A stretch of DNA of 64,000 nucleotides from Cephalopachus bancanus (taxonomy: Eukaryota; Chordata; Mammalia; Primates; Tarsiidae). The stretch's first letter is position 1, and the number at the start of each line of letters is the position of its first letter. The stretch spans positions 3,270,001-3,334,000 of the forward strand of contig JAPVLO010000083.1 in assembly GCA_027257055.1 (NCBI GenBank). Reading direction: 5' to 3'. Position numbers and translations under genes: made by a program. Positions 12,472 to 22,744 of this stretch are shown piece by piece. Below the pieces are notes generated by a model. That model had not been told where the DNA came from, did not search any database, and was given only the letters and a program-made list of their open reading frames with translations.

Positions 12472-14111
12472 AATTTGTCTTCATAATTCTGATGGACATT
12501 TTTATAGCAGAAATTATATTTTGTAGTGTGTCAGTTTGAACATAATTTCCAAAATCCTTAGGATACTTAAAACCTTGGGATTTTACAAATTATTTCAATC
12601 AAAGGATAATCAGTAGAATACCAAGATAGTTTATAAGAAATATTGATCCTGAAACATTGATTACTAAGCATAATTTTGAGTTCACATACTTTTGCATTTG
12701 ATTTTGATACATTATGCTGTGGCTATATCTTTGGGATATTCATTTTATTGAATGTTTTATTTTTGCTACTTTATGAAGGTATAAAGTGATGTATGTCGCT
12801 GGAGAAAGTTTTGTTATCAGTATTTCTTAGTTTTGTTGGACAGATAGAATCCTTAATTATGATACATTTGTCAAATTTTTATTTTCCGGTTTTCTCTGTG
12901 AAATGGAAGTTATTGTTTTAGTTAAAAGTTGTAATTGATGTGATTGCTTGAGACTATACAGGGAGCCATAGTGAAAGGAAATACAATTTATGTGCTTTTG
13001 TTTTTCAAGGTAAAAGGGGTATGATTTTATCCTATATTAAAGTGTCATTTTGTTCCAGAACTTGAAAACAAAGTGAAGGACAAAATCTGATTACGTGTAG
13101 CAAGTTGTAAAGGGTTTGAAGAAAGTGAATTTTGGCAAAGTTTGGTTTTGATGTATTTATTCAGCAGGTAATTTAAAGAACAAAAAGTGGTTTGTGCATT
13201 TTTTACCCTCAAATATGTTAATGAAAAACATACTTTAACTTTCTGTCTGTTTTGATAATCTTAGAACTTTTAGTAAGATATGTATATACAAAATGTTATT
13301 CTATACCCTCTATAAAATTCATTCAGACAGCAGAGACTTCATATCCCACCAGAATAATTTTCTCTGCTGTATTGACTTTTATAATGTCCTAAGTTATTTT
13401 TAAAATAGCAAAAATAAAAAGCAAAGTTTCTCACTTATGAAAGAACTAACATTTCTTACAATCATGTTACCTTTTTGATATTATTTTAAAAGGTCATATT
13501 GTCACTTTAATTAAATAGGTAACCAACTAATATTCTCAATGCCTATGATGTTAACTTACTCAAGTAACTAAATTTCCTCTAGTTGCCTTCCCAAATTCAG
13601 ACTTTAAAATTAGAAAAAATAAGTACAAGTATGTCTTTTATACCTAAATTGTGAGTTACCAGAGGGCCCTGGAAAGTCACAAAGATTTATTACTTCACCT
13701 TATAAAGAGGAAGCCTAGAAATAAATGTTTGGTATGCTCCATATTTTACAATTAGCTTGACACTTGTAAAAACTATGTGTGAGAAATTGTTAAATCAGAA
13801 GATATACTCTGTCTTTTCTTGCTAAGTTTTCATAGGAAAATTTTATTAATATAAATGTTTCAGAAACTATATATTTTATGGGAAGACGCTCGAGACTTGC
13901 CAGTACTCTCATTAGTCTTATCCTTAGGGAAAACATTGATCAAACTCTTAGGAAATAGTTATGTACTGTATCCCAATACAGTCTATTATTTCCCATCATT
14001 CTGATATTCTTAGTCATTATAATAAATTGACCACAGTCATTGTTTCATTATTAAACAAGTTTCAACTTCCCTTAGATGTTTGCCTAAGGCTCTTCTATAA
14101 GCTACAGACAA
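12472..14111. other. Unique AT-rich DNA
   Basis: No gene, RNA gene or interspersed repeat was recognised in this stretch. Confidence 0.4.
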
Positions 14112-14449
14112 ATGTGATGTATTTTTAATTTTTATCTATTTATTTATTTTTTGAGTTGGAGTCTCACTCCGTTGCCCATGCTGGAGTGCAGGTGGCACAC
14201 TCATGGCCACCCCAGCGTTGACCTGGTAGGCTCCTGCGATCCTTCCACTTCAGCCTTCCAAGCAGCTGGAACTATAGGCATGTGCTACCACACCTGGCTA
14301 ATTTTTGATTTATTGTAGAGACAAGATCTTGCCAAGTTGCCCGGGCTGGTCTTGAACCCATGGGCTCAGGCAATACACTCACGTTGGCCTCCCAAAATGC
14401 TGGGATTACGGGTTGAGCCACCGAGTCTGGCCATGTGATGTATTTTTAA
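14112..14449 (-). mobile_element. Full-length Alu dimer with 17-bp TSD
   Basis: The element at 14129-14432 is flanked by an exact direct repeat 'atgtgatgtatttttaa' (14112-14128 and 14433-14449). It is reverse oriented, beginning with a TTTA-rich tail and 'gagttggagtctcactccg' on the plus strand. Confidence 0.97.
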
Positions 14450-15186
14450 CAAAGAAGGACAGTTTCAGAGCCTCATGGGATGAACTATACAGGCACTCTA
14501 AATTGTTAATATTTCAAGGAATAGACACTTTGACGTATACTTTAAAACTCTCATTGCTGAACAGGTTTTAGATTTTACCAGTTGACGGTGTTAGGAATTC
14601 CAGGACTCTTTCAGTTCCAATGCAGATATCCTTGATGAAGGCAGAAACAGACTATTTGGCTCAAGATCCAATGGACCAAGAATAAATTCCATAGAACTAA
14701 GTTAACTAATAGAGGAAATTTGTTTGAAATAAGGATTATTTATTTGAAATATTGTTGATGCTCTTTTAATGTTCTATTTTTAATAGGTGCATGAGGAAGC
14801 TCTTTTTCTTTTTTCTGAAGCTATTACTGGCTCTCAATGTAGTGTATTTTGATTTTAAAATTGAAATAAAATATTTTAATGATGGCTGATTCTCATTGGT
14901 CCTTCAGAATTCAGAAATAATTCTACCGAGTGTTCTTCTTTCAACAGTAATAAAACTATTTGAATAGGCTCAGTAAGAATATGTCCTGATTTTTACCAAA
15001 ATATAATTGGACAAATTGTGCCACTGAGTCCATGTCCAGATTGTCATATTTGAGAATGAATCTTATTTAATCAAGCATGACAACCCCACCATTAAGAAGC
15101 AAGATCTGGCTTTATATAGGAAGCCTGGGCTATTTTCTATATATTCTTCTACTTTTGTTGATATATTTTGTTATATATATTCCTTC
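14450..15186. other. Unique AT-rich DNA
   Basis: Nothing recognisable. Confidence 0.4.
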
Positions 15187-15475
15187 TTTTTTTTTTTGAG
15201 TTGGAGTCTCACTCTGTCACCCAGACTGGAGTGCAGTGGCCGCTCCCAGCCACTGCAGCCTCGACCTGATGGGCTCCAGCAATCCTTCCACCTCAGCCTT
15301 CTGAATAGCCAGAATTACAGGCACGCGCTGCCATGCCCAGCTGATTTTTTGAGTTACTGTAGAGATGAGGTCTCGCCAAGTTGCCCAAACAGGTCTCGAA
15401 CCCACGGGCTCAGGCAATCCACTCACCTCAGCCTCCCAAAGCGCGGGATTACAGGCTGAGCCACTGAGCCTGGCT
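15187..15475 (-). mobile_element. Alu dimer
   Basis: Reverse-oriented, lineage-type Alu with 'gtggccgctcccagccactgcagcctcgacctg' wording. Flanks share only 'tccttct' (before and after), so the target duplication is not clean. Confidence 0.93.
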
Positions 15476-16155
15476 TATTGTCCTTCTTATATTTAGTTTA
15501 TATATTTCTTTATAAAAGGCTGTAGTCAAACAAGAAATGAATAATATCAGAATCTAAACAAGAAATAAGCCATGTCAGAAAATAAGAAAAAGATAAAGTT
15601 TATATTATTCATTAAGTAGAAAATAATAGGTTGTCTAGAAACTTACAAGAGTCAAGTTTGGATTCTAAAATAGAAGGAATTTGCCATAATAAAGTTGCAA
15701 TAACAGTATTGAACAAAAAAAGTACCAAAATGTATCAAACTATTTTAGAAAATGCAAGAACTGGACTGGAATGAGCAGAGTACAAGCATTCCCAAGGTCT
15801 CAGGGGTCAGGGAGAGAACATTAAGTCATCCAAAGAAAAAGGAAAATAGAACATGTTTGTAGGATTCTTGTTTCAAGTATCAGTAGAAACAAGTGCATCT
15901 CATCTCATCAACAAAGGTGGCTGTATAATGAACATTTGTATACCTAACCCTGAATTGTACCCCATATATTTAAAATTAAAAATTAAAAAAAGAAGTGCAT
16001 CAGATTATGAGAACAGACAAATGAAAGGTATTCATTAAAAGAAAATATGAAAGACATTTCAAATTAATTTTAAAAAGTGGAATGAACAACAATTTGATTT
16101 TGCAAGATGAAATAGAATGGGAAAAGATGGCAACTATAGTGAAAATAGAAATAAG
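15476..16155 (+). mobile_element. Possible 5' part of an ancient L1, with a short L1 tail inside
   Basis: A-rich DNA without a credible gene. It lies directly before the lineage-type L1/ERV nest, and on the far side (from 21141) recognisable ancient L1 ORF2 starts, so this side may hold the ORF1/inter-ORF part of the same ancient element. That is inferred from position and composition. The 15900-15992 insertion is annotated separately. Confidence 0.35.
15891..16001 (+). mobile_element. Very short L1 3'-end insertion with 9-bp TSD
   Basis: Only the last ~93 bases of an L1 are present (15900-15992): 'atctcatcaacaaaggtggc', 'cctaaccctgaattgtacccc', then an A/T-rich tail. They are flanked by 'aagtgcatc' at 15891-15899 and 15993-16001. 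It is an extreme 5' truncation. Confidence 0.8.
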
Positions 16156-16382
16156 CTTAAACTAGTGTAAATGGTATAGCCTTTGTGGAAAACAGTGTGG
16201 TGAATCCTAAAAGTTCTAAAAATCGGCCTTCCATATGACCCCTCAATTCCCGTACTGGGAATATAGCTGGAAAAATTCAAATCACTCTATAAAAAAGATA
16301 CCTGCACACATATGCTTATTGCAGCATTGTTCATAATAGCAAGAACATGGAACCAACTGTGCTATCCATCAAAAGAGGACTG

Positions 16383-16923
16383 TGAAAGAAGTTCGGAGCC
16401 AGTAATGACTCCACACCCAGCCTGGACCAAGAGATTTATTAAAGTGGTGGTTACAAGGAAAAAGGGAAAGGATCTGTGGAGAGAGAGAGAGAGAGGAAGT
16501 GGGAGAGAGGCGGGGAGAGAGCTACAGAGAGGGAGAGAGCGACAGAGAGAGAGAGAAAGAGAGACCAAGAGAGAGAGTTGTGGGAGAGGGCTGTATTTAT
16601 CAGCCTGACAGGGGCCGGAAGGGGCCGTGCTATGCTCCTATTGGAGGAGCTGCATGGGAGTAGGGTGGGGCCAATGCCGTGTTATGGTCCTATTGGACGC
16701 ATAACAAAGCTGGGTACTGATTGGAGGCTTGCAGGTTTGAAATTGACCTGCTCAGGAAGGTTTGAAATTGACATGGGAAGGTTTGAAACTGACATGCCCA
16801 GAGGTTTGAAATTGGCGCTGCACCAGGAATTGTGCTCACAGAAGCCAGGAAGAGGGTCTTTGTTGTCTGGTGTGTCGGTGCCATTTCGGGAGCTGCCCCT
16901 CTGGTCGCTTTCTGCACCCTTCA
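16383..16923 (-). repeat. ERV 3' LTR
   Basis: 541 bp, the partner of the LTR at 20199-20759. The first ~97 aligned bases differ at about six positions, so the pair has diverged noticeably since insertion. It has four rather than five U3 minisatellite units (16733-16817). CCAAT motifs, the TATA-like box near 16594, the CT tract and AATAAA (complement of 16434-16439) are all present. Confidence 0.93.
16733..16817 (-). repeat. LTR minisatellite, four units
   Basis: 'ggtttgaaattga'-type units recur about every 20-26 bases, with variable spacers. They lie in U3, where tandem repeats in retroviral LTRs often act as enhancers; that role is only inferred here. Confidence 0.85.
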
Positions 16924-17910
16924 TTCCCACCTTTTCTGTTTTTTATGGGGAGGGGTGTGTTACTCTTTCTGGCTACTTCCTGCTGGCCGGGGGTTGTGGG
17001 GGTAAGGTGGTGGAAGGGTGCAGAACCAGCCAGAGCAGGGCCCAAAGGTAGGTGCTGAAGGTGTAGATTTCCGCAGGTGAGTGTTCCATGAAGGCTCCTT
17101 GTCTAAGTGTAGAACAGCGACTTGTTCCGGCCAGTCTTCCAGTGGGCACAAGGATGGTAGTAACCAGCTGTCCTGGAGCAGACTGTGGAGGTAGACATAT
17201 CTAAAAGAAAAGTTAAGTGCTGATATACTTTTATAACAATTGATGTGCTAGAGAATGAAGTCCAGGTGGACCCTAGAGACTGAATTAAGAACTTGAAGAG
17301 TTTGAGTAGCAAAGTTTTCAAAAGCATGTTATAACACAAAATCACAGTAGTTATTGTAAAAGTTACTTATTTAGCCAAAATGATAGTCCAACAATTTTGA
17401 AAAGAAAAAACCTCGCTCTTTTGTAACAAAGACAGTGGGGGGGAGGGCTAATTAAACCTTTTTTGTAGCCTCGAGTGTTTACAGAATTTCTTTTACTTTT
17501 CACAAACTTTCACCTACCATGTTCAACATACTTATACCATTTTTGACATGCTCATACCATTTTTCCACATGCTTAAACCTTCTATTTTTGTTCTATACTT
17601 TCTTTAACCAGTCATTCTGTTATAGAACAAAAATGTACCATACAATATTCCTTCCCATACAATTATTTATCTTTTCTTTATCCTTTCTTACTGAAAACAT
17701 ACCTTACACCAACAACTTTCTTTATATTTTTCCTAACCTTAGAGTTTTAACCAAGGCAATAAGTTTATATGTAGTGGAAGGGCTTAGATAGGATCCAACA
17801 TGAAACTATTAGGGAAATTTAAAGCTATACAAAAGGCACCCAAAAAGCACAGTGGTGATGGCTCAGGGTAAAGAATAATACGAGTTCTAATTTTTGTCAT
17901 AATGTCCCCT
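16924..17910 (-). other. ERV 3' internal remnant, coding content lost
   Basis: Between protease and the 3' LTR lies about 1 kb, T-rich on the plus strand at 17450-17720, where a full element would have some 5 kb of polymerase and envelope. I recognise none of their motifs. Next to the LTR the minus strand reads AAAAGGTGGGAA, a plausible polypurine tract (complement of 16924-16935). Plus-strand open frames here are shadows. Confidence 0.6.
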
Positions 17911-18192
17911 TTAATAATAGAGCTGGACACGTTGCCATAATAAGGAGAGAGTGTGAAATATTTTATTTCCCAGAACACATGGAAGTAATGGCATAGTGAA
18001 GGGCCTGGATATAATGCCCTGTACTCCCACAACCAAAAGGGGTGAAGGAAGGAGTGGACCAGGAAATTTAAGTAAAGCTAGGCATGTAGCCCCTGTATTA
18101 ATAACACATGATATAACCCCGCCAGCTACTGATATTTCCACCCTAGTCTCAGTTGGTTTAATAGTTTGTTCCAAAGACATTGGGGCTACCAA
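17911..18192 (-). pseudogene. ERV protease remnant with altered active site
   Basis: The frame following the zinc knuckle reads as a retroviral aspartic protease: a core strand with 'CVINTGATCLAL' (residues ~30-41 of the frame), a flap-like 'VVGVQGII' and a later 'LPCVLGNKIFHTLSLL'. The catalytic motif D-T-G-A is N-T-G-A here, so the nucleophile-activating aspartate is absent. About 93 codons remain. Downstream polymerase domains are missing. Confidence 0.7.
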
Positions 18193-18193
18193 G

Positions 18194-19377
18194 TTAGGGG
18201 CAAGTCAAGCTGACTGGAGCAAGCCCAAGGGATCCCCCTTTTGAGATCATGTAAGATGCCTGGTGTCCCTTAATTGCAGCAGGCCTCTGGGCCATGTGCT
18301 CTCCTCCGGCTAGGCAAACGAGGCAATCATGAACCCAATGTCCATGCTGTTTGCATTTGGGACAGGATTTTGCAGGTGGACAGGGCTTGACAGTCTTTGG
18401 CCATATGCCCATTTTACGGCATTGGAAACAAACCTGGGAAGGGAGCTATGTACCCCTTCTGCTATTGACCATCTGGGGTGGAAGATTATCAGTGGTGGCT
18501 TTTTCTGCTAAAGTGGTAGATAAAAGCTAAAGTGCTTCCTGCTTATGTTGGTGGTCCTGTATTCTTTCCTCCTTTTGGTTGTTTAAGATTTTAGAGGCCT
18601 TGTCCAATAGCTCTAATTGAGGGGTTTGTGGGCCCTTTTTTAAATTTTGGAATTTGCGCCTAATACCCGGTGCTGACTGGGAGATAAAATATATAGCCAA
18701 AAGAGTTTGTCCCTTTATAGAGTTTAAAGCAATATTAGTAAACTGATAGGATGACTGGTGCGGCCTTGGTTCGGGTTACTGGAGGGCTACACTGGGGAAC
18801 GATTGTAAGGGGAGGATATAAGGATCAAGCTGCCAGAGTAGAGGAGGGTGGGGGCGGGAGAGCCTGAGGCTGTTGAGGCTGCCTGTGGGGGGGGGGGCTC
18901 GCCTAAAGGGTCAAAATCTGAGATGGAGGAGGGGGTAGCGGAAGTGGAACTTGCAGGGTCTGTAGTGGGGGAGGGAAACTTAGAGGAGGCTAAAGTGTGC
19001 ATAAAACAGGGGGAGAAGGAAAAGTTGTAGAAGAGGCGGCAGATGCTAGCATGAGAGGAGGGTAGAGATTAGAGGGATTGCAATTGAGGCACAGGTGGGG
19101 ATGTTCATGGAGGAGAGAAAAGGACTGAATATAGGGAATCTCTAACCACCATTTTGAATGCTCACAGAAATTATATAAGTCCCGAATAATATCAGGATTG
19201 AGGGACCCCTGGAGGGGGCCACTGATATTGGTTGTCTAAGGGGTATGTTGGCCTATCTTGTGTGCAGAAACGAATCAGGCATTTGGGTTTTATATCAGGG
19301 GAAAGAGACAGTGTGGTGAGATTGTTTAACAGGCATTTTAGAGGGGAATCGGCTGGCAGGGATGACGAGCCTCCCAT
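18194..19377 (-). pseudogene. ERV gag remnant
   Basis: Read on the minus strand. A start at 19377 gives MGGSSS…, a myristoylation-type N-terminus, followed by 61 codons that resemble the matrix of HERV-H-like gag, then a stop at about 19192. A proline/serine-rich segment follows at 18787-19002 and a nucleocapsid segment at 18194-18412 with one CX2CX4HX4C zinc knuckle (CPKCKQHGHWVHDC). The pieces lie in different frames or are separated by stops, so no Gag polyprotein can be made. The capsid part is poorly recognisable and probably shortened. An 11-base G run at 18887-18897 is a likely slippage site. Confidence 0.75.
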
Positions 19378-20179
19378 GATCAGACAGGTAGACTAAACAG
19401 GGCATCCCCCGAAAAGTCGGCTGTCCAAAAAGTGTGGTTGTGGCAAAGCCTGTCGTCACAGGGGTTGGCACAACCAGGGTCCTCCTGGAGAACCGAGGAG
19501 TTCAAGGCACCTAGCACTAGGATTTTCGAAAACAGACAGAGAGCACTTGACTGAGTGGTGGGTGGGAGCATGTTCAAGATTCCTGCCAGTCGAATAGGGC
19601 TTACTGTGGGGCAACAAACATGGAGCCTCTGAGGTTCCCTATTACCTGACAGATATAGGAGTCCTTCGAAATCTGCTGTGGGCCAACAGATGTAGGACCC
19701 CTGGGGTCTGCTGCAGCCCGACAGCCATGGGATTCCTTAGTGGGGGGAGGGAGTTGGGCGAGATCCACTGAGGGCTAGCAGACGTGGGACCTGTGGGGCC
19801 TGCTGCAACCTGGCGGCGTGGGAAGGTGTGAGAGAGATAAGAAGGAGGAAAGAACCTTTAGCTGTGGCTTGGCGAGAGAAAGGGAGAAAAGGAAGCCTTC
19901 AGGGTCTGCTGTGGCTGTGAAGGCCGAGGTGGGGTGTGTTCCCCCTTGCCCTGGGGCGGGAGGAGCTGCCGGATGATCAACAGCCAGTTCCCCCCAGTGA
20001 TCCTGGGCAAGTTTCAGGCTTCCGTGTCTGGGGAACTCACCTATCCAATGGTCACTGGTGGATGCAGGTGAGGCGTTCAAAATGGCGGCAAAGGTCTGGG
20101 AGGGCTGGAGTGGCCACTGGCGCCAGGTCGGGGATCCTGCCTACAGGGTTAGACCTGCATCAGGGCGGGAGAGCACCCA
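19378..20179 (-). other. ERV leader with degenerate tandem repeats
   Basis: This 800-base stretch between primer site and gag is richer in GC than the surroundings. Between about 19600 and 19825 a phrase of the type 'ctgctg.gggccaacagatgtaggaccc' recurs about four times with heavy divergence. The leader of a retrovirus normally holds dimerisation and packaging signals; none can be assigned here. Short open frames in it (19380-19577, 19775-20080 minus) have no recognised product. Confidence 0.55.
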
Positions 20180-20197
20180 ATCCTAGTCACGGCACCA
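20180..20197 (-). promoter_or_regulatory. ERV primer-binding site, tRNA-His type
   Basis: One base after the 5' LTR the minus strand reads TGGTGCCGTGACTAGGAT. This is the complement of the 3' end of tRNA-His (…CCGAGTCACGGCACCA) with one mismatch. In retroviruses this site primes minus-strand DNA synthesis, and the tRNA used is a classical marker for naming ERV groups. Confidence 0.85.
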
Positions 20198-20198
20198 A

Positions 20199-20759
20199 TG
20201 AAAGAAGTTCGGCGCCAGTAATGACTCCACACCTGGCCAGGACCAAGAGATTTATTAAAGTGGCGGTTACAAGGAAAAAGGGAAAGGGTCTGTGGAGAGA
20301 GAGAGAGAGAGGAAGTGGGAGAGAGGCGGGGAGAGAGCTGCAGAGAGGGAGAGAGCGACAGAGAGAGAGAGAAAGAGAGACCAAGAGAGAGAGTTGCGAG
20401 GAGAGGGCTGTATTTATCAGCCCGACAGAGGCCGGAAGGGGCCATACTATGCTCCTATTGGAGGAGCTGCATGGGAGTAGGGTGGGGCCAATGCTGTGTT
20501 ATGGTCCTATTGGATGCATAACAAAGCTGGGTACTGATTGGAGGCTTGCAGATTTGAAATTGAAGAGCAGGGGAAGTTTGAAATTGATGTGCGTGGGAAG
20601 GTTTGAAATTGACACGGGAAGGTTTGAAATTGATGCCAGGAGGTTTGAAATTGGCGCACTGGGAATTGTGCTCACAGAAGCAGGACCGAGGGCCTTTGTT
20701 GTCTGGTGTGTCATTGCCATTTCGGGAGCTGCCCCTCTAGTCGCTTCCTGCACCCTTCA
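20199..20759 (-). repeat. ERV 5' LTR
   Basis: 561 bp. Read on the minus strand it has U3 with five tandem copies of a TTTGAAATTGA-type motif (complement of 20550-20656), CCAAT motifs (complement of 'tcctattgg' and 'actgattgg'), a TATA-like box (complement of 'tatttatc' near 20411), a long CT tract in R (complement of 20297-20395) and an AATAAA signal (complement of 'tttatt' at 20250-20255). The layout matches a pol II retroviral promoter with a poly-A site. Activity cannot be judged from sequence. Confidence 0.93.
20550..20656 (-). repeat. LTR minisatellite, five units
   Basis: The same 'tttgaaattga' units as in the other LTR, with one extra copy and different spacers. The unequal count shows slippage or recombination since the two LTRs were identical at insertion. 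Confidence 0.85.
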
Positions 20760-21335
20760 GACTGGATAAAAAAAATGTGGTACGTATACCCAATAGAATA
20801 TTACACAGCCATAAATAAGGACAAAATCATGAATTTCACAGCAACCTGGATGGACTTAGAATCTATAATACTGAGTGATCTTTCACAGAAACAAAGAACC
20901 AAGTGTCGCATGTTCTCACTCATAAGCAGACCTTGAACATAATACTGTAAGAAAAGGATTGACAGTAGCAGGAAACTGCAGGGGAGGTGGGATTGGCAGT
21001 AGTTGGAATCTGCCTGGGGCAGGTGGCAGGGAGAACACCTCATCAACAAGGGTACCTGCATAATGAATATTTGTATACCTAACCCTGAATTGTACCCCAC
21101 ATCTTTAAAATTAAAAATTTTAAAGTTAAAAAAAGGAAAGGTGAAAGAAACAAGAGAAAATATGTTAGTCATGTTATTAAATATAAATGTACTATTTTCT
21201 GTTATTGAAGGAGAGACTATCAGATTGTGTTAAAAATAAAAATTTAGCCATATGGTTGTTATGAGAAATATCCTTAAAGCAAAATGGCTGCTTGAACATT
21301 ACAGAATTAAAAGAAAGATCAGATACATGCAAACC

Positions 21336-21357
21336 AAAAAAAAAAAAAAAAAAAAAA
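21336..21357 (+). repeat. Poly-A run
   Basis: Over 20 consecutive A residues inside the ancient L1, with no SINE body before it. It is probably an expanded internal A-tract. Confidence 0.9.
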
Positions 21358-22015
21358 GCTGAACTGTGATATTATTTGAAATTCAAGTAGAAGATGAAAA
21401 CACAAACACTGTTTTAGTGGAAGACTTTAATGCATCCATTTTTAGAAATAAAGACACAAAGAAGGAATACAATTAGTAAAAAGATAGCATTTTTATTTCA
21501 GAGAAAATACTTTTTATCTATAAACAATTAGCAGACAGTTTAGAAATTATGTTCTCTGATTGTAATCCTATAAAATTAGAAAAAATTAATTTTATAAAAT
21601 ATTAGCAATATGGAAATAAAAGATTATATTTATAAACAATCCCACTGATTTACAAGCAAATAAAAAGGAAGCACTTAAATACAAATCACTTAATTTTATT
21701 TCTAAATCTCATAGAATGTAGTATAAATTTTGCTTCATTATTAAAGTCCAAATAATAAGTAAAAAGTATAATATCAGTCCAGGTACAGTTAAAGAAATCA
21801 AATGTGAACAAGAACTTGGAGAAATAAAAGCATCATTTCACAGCCATGGTGATAGGATGAATTAGTCAATTTCATTGGGAAGGTAACTAGTTATCTACTT
21901 GGAAGGAAAATATTTAGGTCTTATAACTGTCTCTCTACCTCAAAACAATTTCTTGAGAAATTAAAGACTTAAACGTGCTAAGAGAAATAATATACATTTT
22001 AAGGAAAAATAAGTA

Positions 22016-22325
22016 AATATTTATTTATTTATTGAGTTGGAGTCTCACTCTGTCACCCAGACTGGAGTGCAGTGGCATGCTCTCAGCCACCACAGCCTCG
22101 ACATACTGGGCTCTGGCAATCCTTCTGCCTTAGCCTTCCAAGTACCCGGAACTACAGGCGTGCGCTACCATGCCTGGCTAATTTTTTTGATGTATTGTAG
22201 AGACCAGATCTCGCCAAGTTGCCCGGGTGGGTCTCGAACTTGCAGGCTCAGGCAGTCCACTCACCTTGGCCTCCCAAAGTGCTGGTATTACAGGCTGAGG
22301 CACCAAGCCCGGCCAATATTTATTT
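22016..22325 (-). mobile_element. Alu dimer with 11-bp TSD
   Basis: The element at 22027-22314 is flanked by 'aatatttattt' on both sides (22016-22026 and 22315-22325). Lineage-type wording ('cctcgacatactgggctctgg') with a TTTA tail. Confidence 0.95.
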
Positions 22326-22684
22326 TTAAAACTGGGCTATGGAAAGACTTATTAAGCAGGACTTTAAATACAGAAATAAAAATGGTTAATACATTTAATA
22401 GATTCAACTTGTAAACATTTAAAACTTTCATTCTATAAACCCCATGAACAAAAGAGGGAGGTGGATAACAAACTAGAAAAAAAAGTATTACTGGAGAGTT
22501 GATAGGCAGGGGCTTAAATTATATACTTAACACTTAGAAATCAATAAAAGAAAGACAATAATTGAGTAAAGGATGTGAACAAGCAATTCTCAAAAGGAGA
22601 AATGGAAATAGTAAATAAATATAAAGCTCTTCGGCTTCACTAGTGATCAAAGAAATATATGCATTTTAAAGAAATATATACATA

Positions 22685-22744
<60 letters not shown>
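22685..22744. repeat. Compound (TG)n(TA)n(CA)n microsatellite
   Basis: About ten TG units, about thirteen TA units and about seven CA units run in series. TG and CA blocks are complementary, so the whole tract is an inverted repeat able to fold into a hairpin or cruciform. Confidence 0.97.

Larger units (their letters stand above)
16383..20759 (-). mobile_element. Endogenous retrovirus provirus, class I, His-tRNA type, deleted
   Basis: Two direct LTRs (16383-16923 and 20199-20759) begin TG and end CA on the plus strand and are bounded by the 5-bp duplication 'gactg' (16378-16382 and 20760-20764). The primer site and coding remnants read on the minus strand, so the 5' LTR is the right one. 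The internal 3.3 kb holds a leader, gag and protease remnants and about 1 kb of unrecognised 3' sequence. Reverse transcriptase, integrase and envelope were not seen. The His-type primer site and single zinc knuckle suggest a gammaretrovirus-like, HERV-H-like group. It sits inside an L1 and is younger than it. Non-functional by structure. Confidence 0.93.
16156..21140 (+). mobile_element. L1 3' end split by an endogenous retrovirus
   Basis: Plus-strand L1 pieces at 16156-16382 and 20765-21140 join into the ORF2 C-terminus ('cctttgtggaaaacagtgtgg', 'gggaatatagctgg', 'gtagcattgttcataatagc'-like) and the 3' UTR ending 'ctgaattgtaccccacatct'. The left piece stops at 'aaaagaggactg' and the right resumes 'gactggataaaa', the ERV target site. 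Imperfect flanks (gtgaaaatagaaataag at 16139-16155, gtgaaagaaacaag at 21141-21154) may be the L1's own target duplication. It is 5'-truncated to about 600 bp and broken. Confidence 0.92.

Noticed and set aside
17519..17791. A 90-codon, phenylalanine-rich plus-strand frame resembling a membrane protein
   Set aside because: It lies antisense within the ERV, and the hydrophobic residues come from T-rich DNA.
19936..20769. A 277-codon plus-strand open frame, the longest in the window
   Set aside because: It runs antisense through the ERV leader and the LTR, and its Arg/Glu-rich middle is just the GAGA tract translated. The same tract gives a similar frame in the other LTR (16476-17051).
22685..22744. 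Repeat array that might suggest CRISPR or a regulatory array
   Set aside because: It is a dinucleotide microsatellite with no spacers. No CRISPR array or cas-like gene is present anywhere, and the DNA is mammalian.
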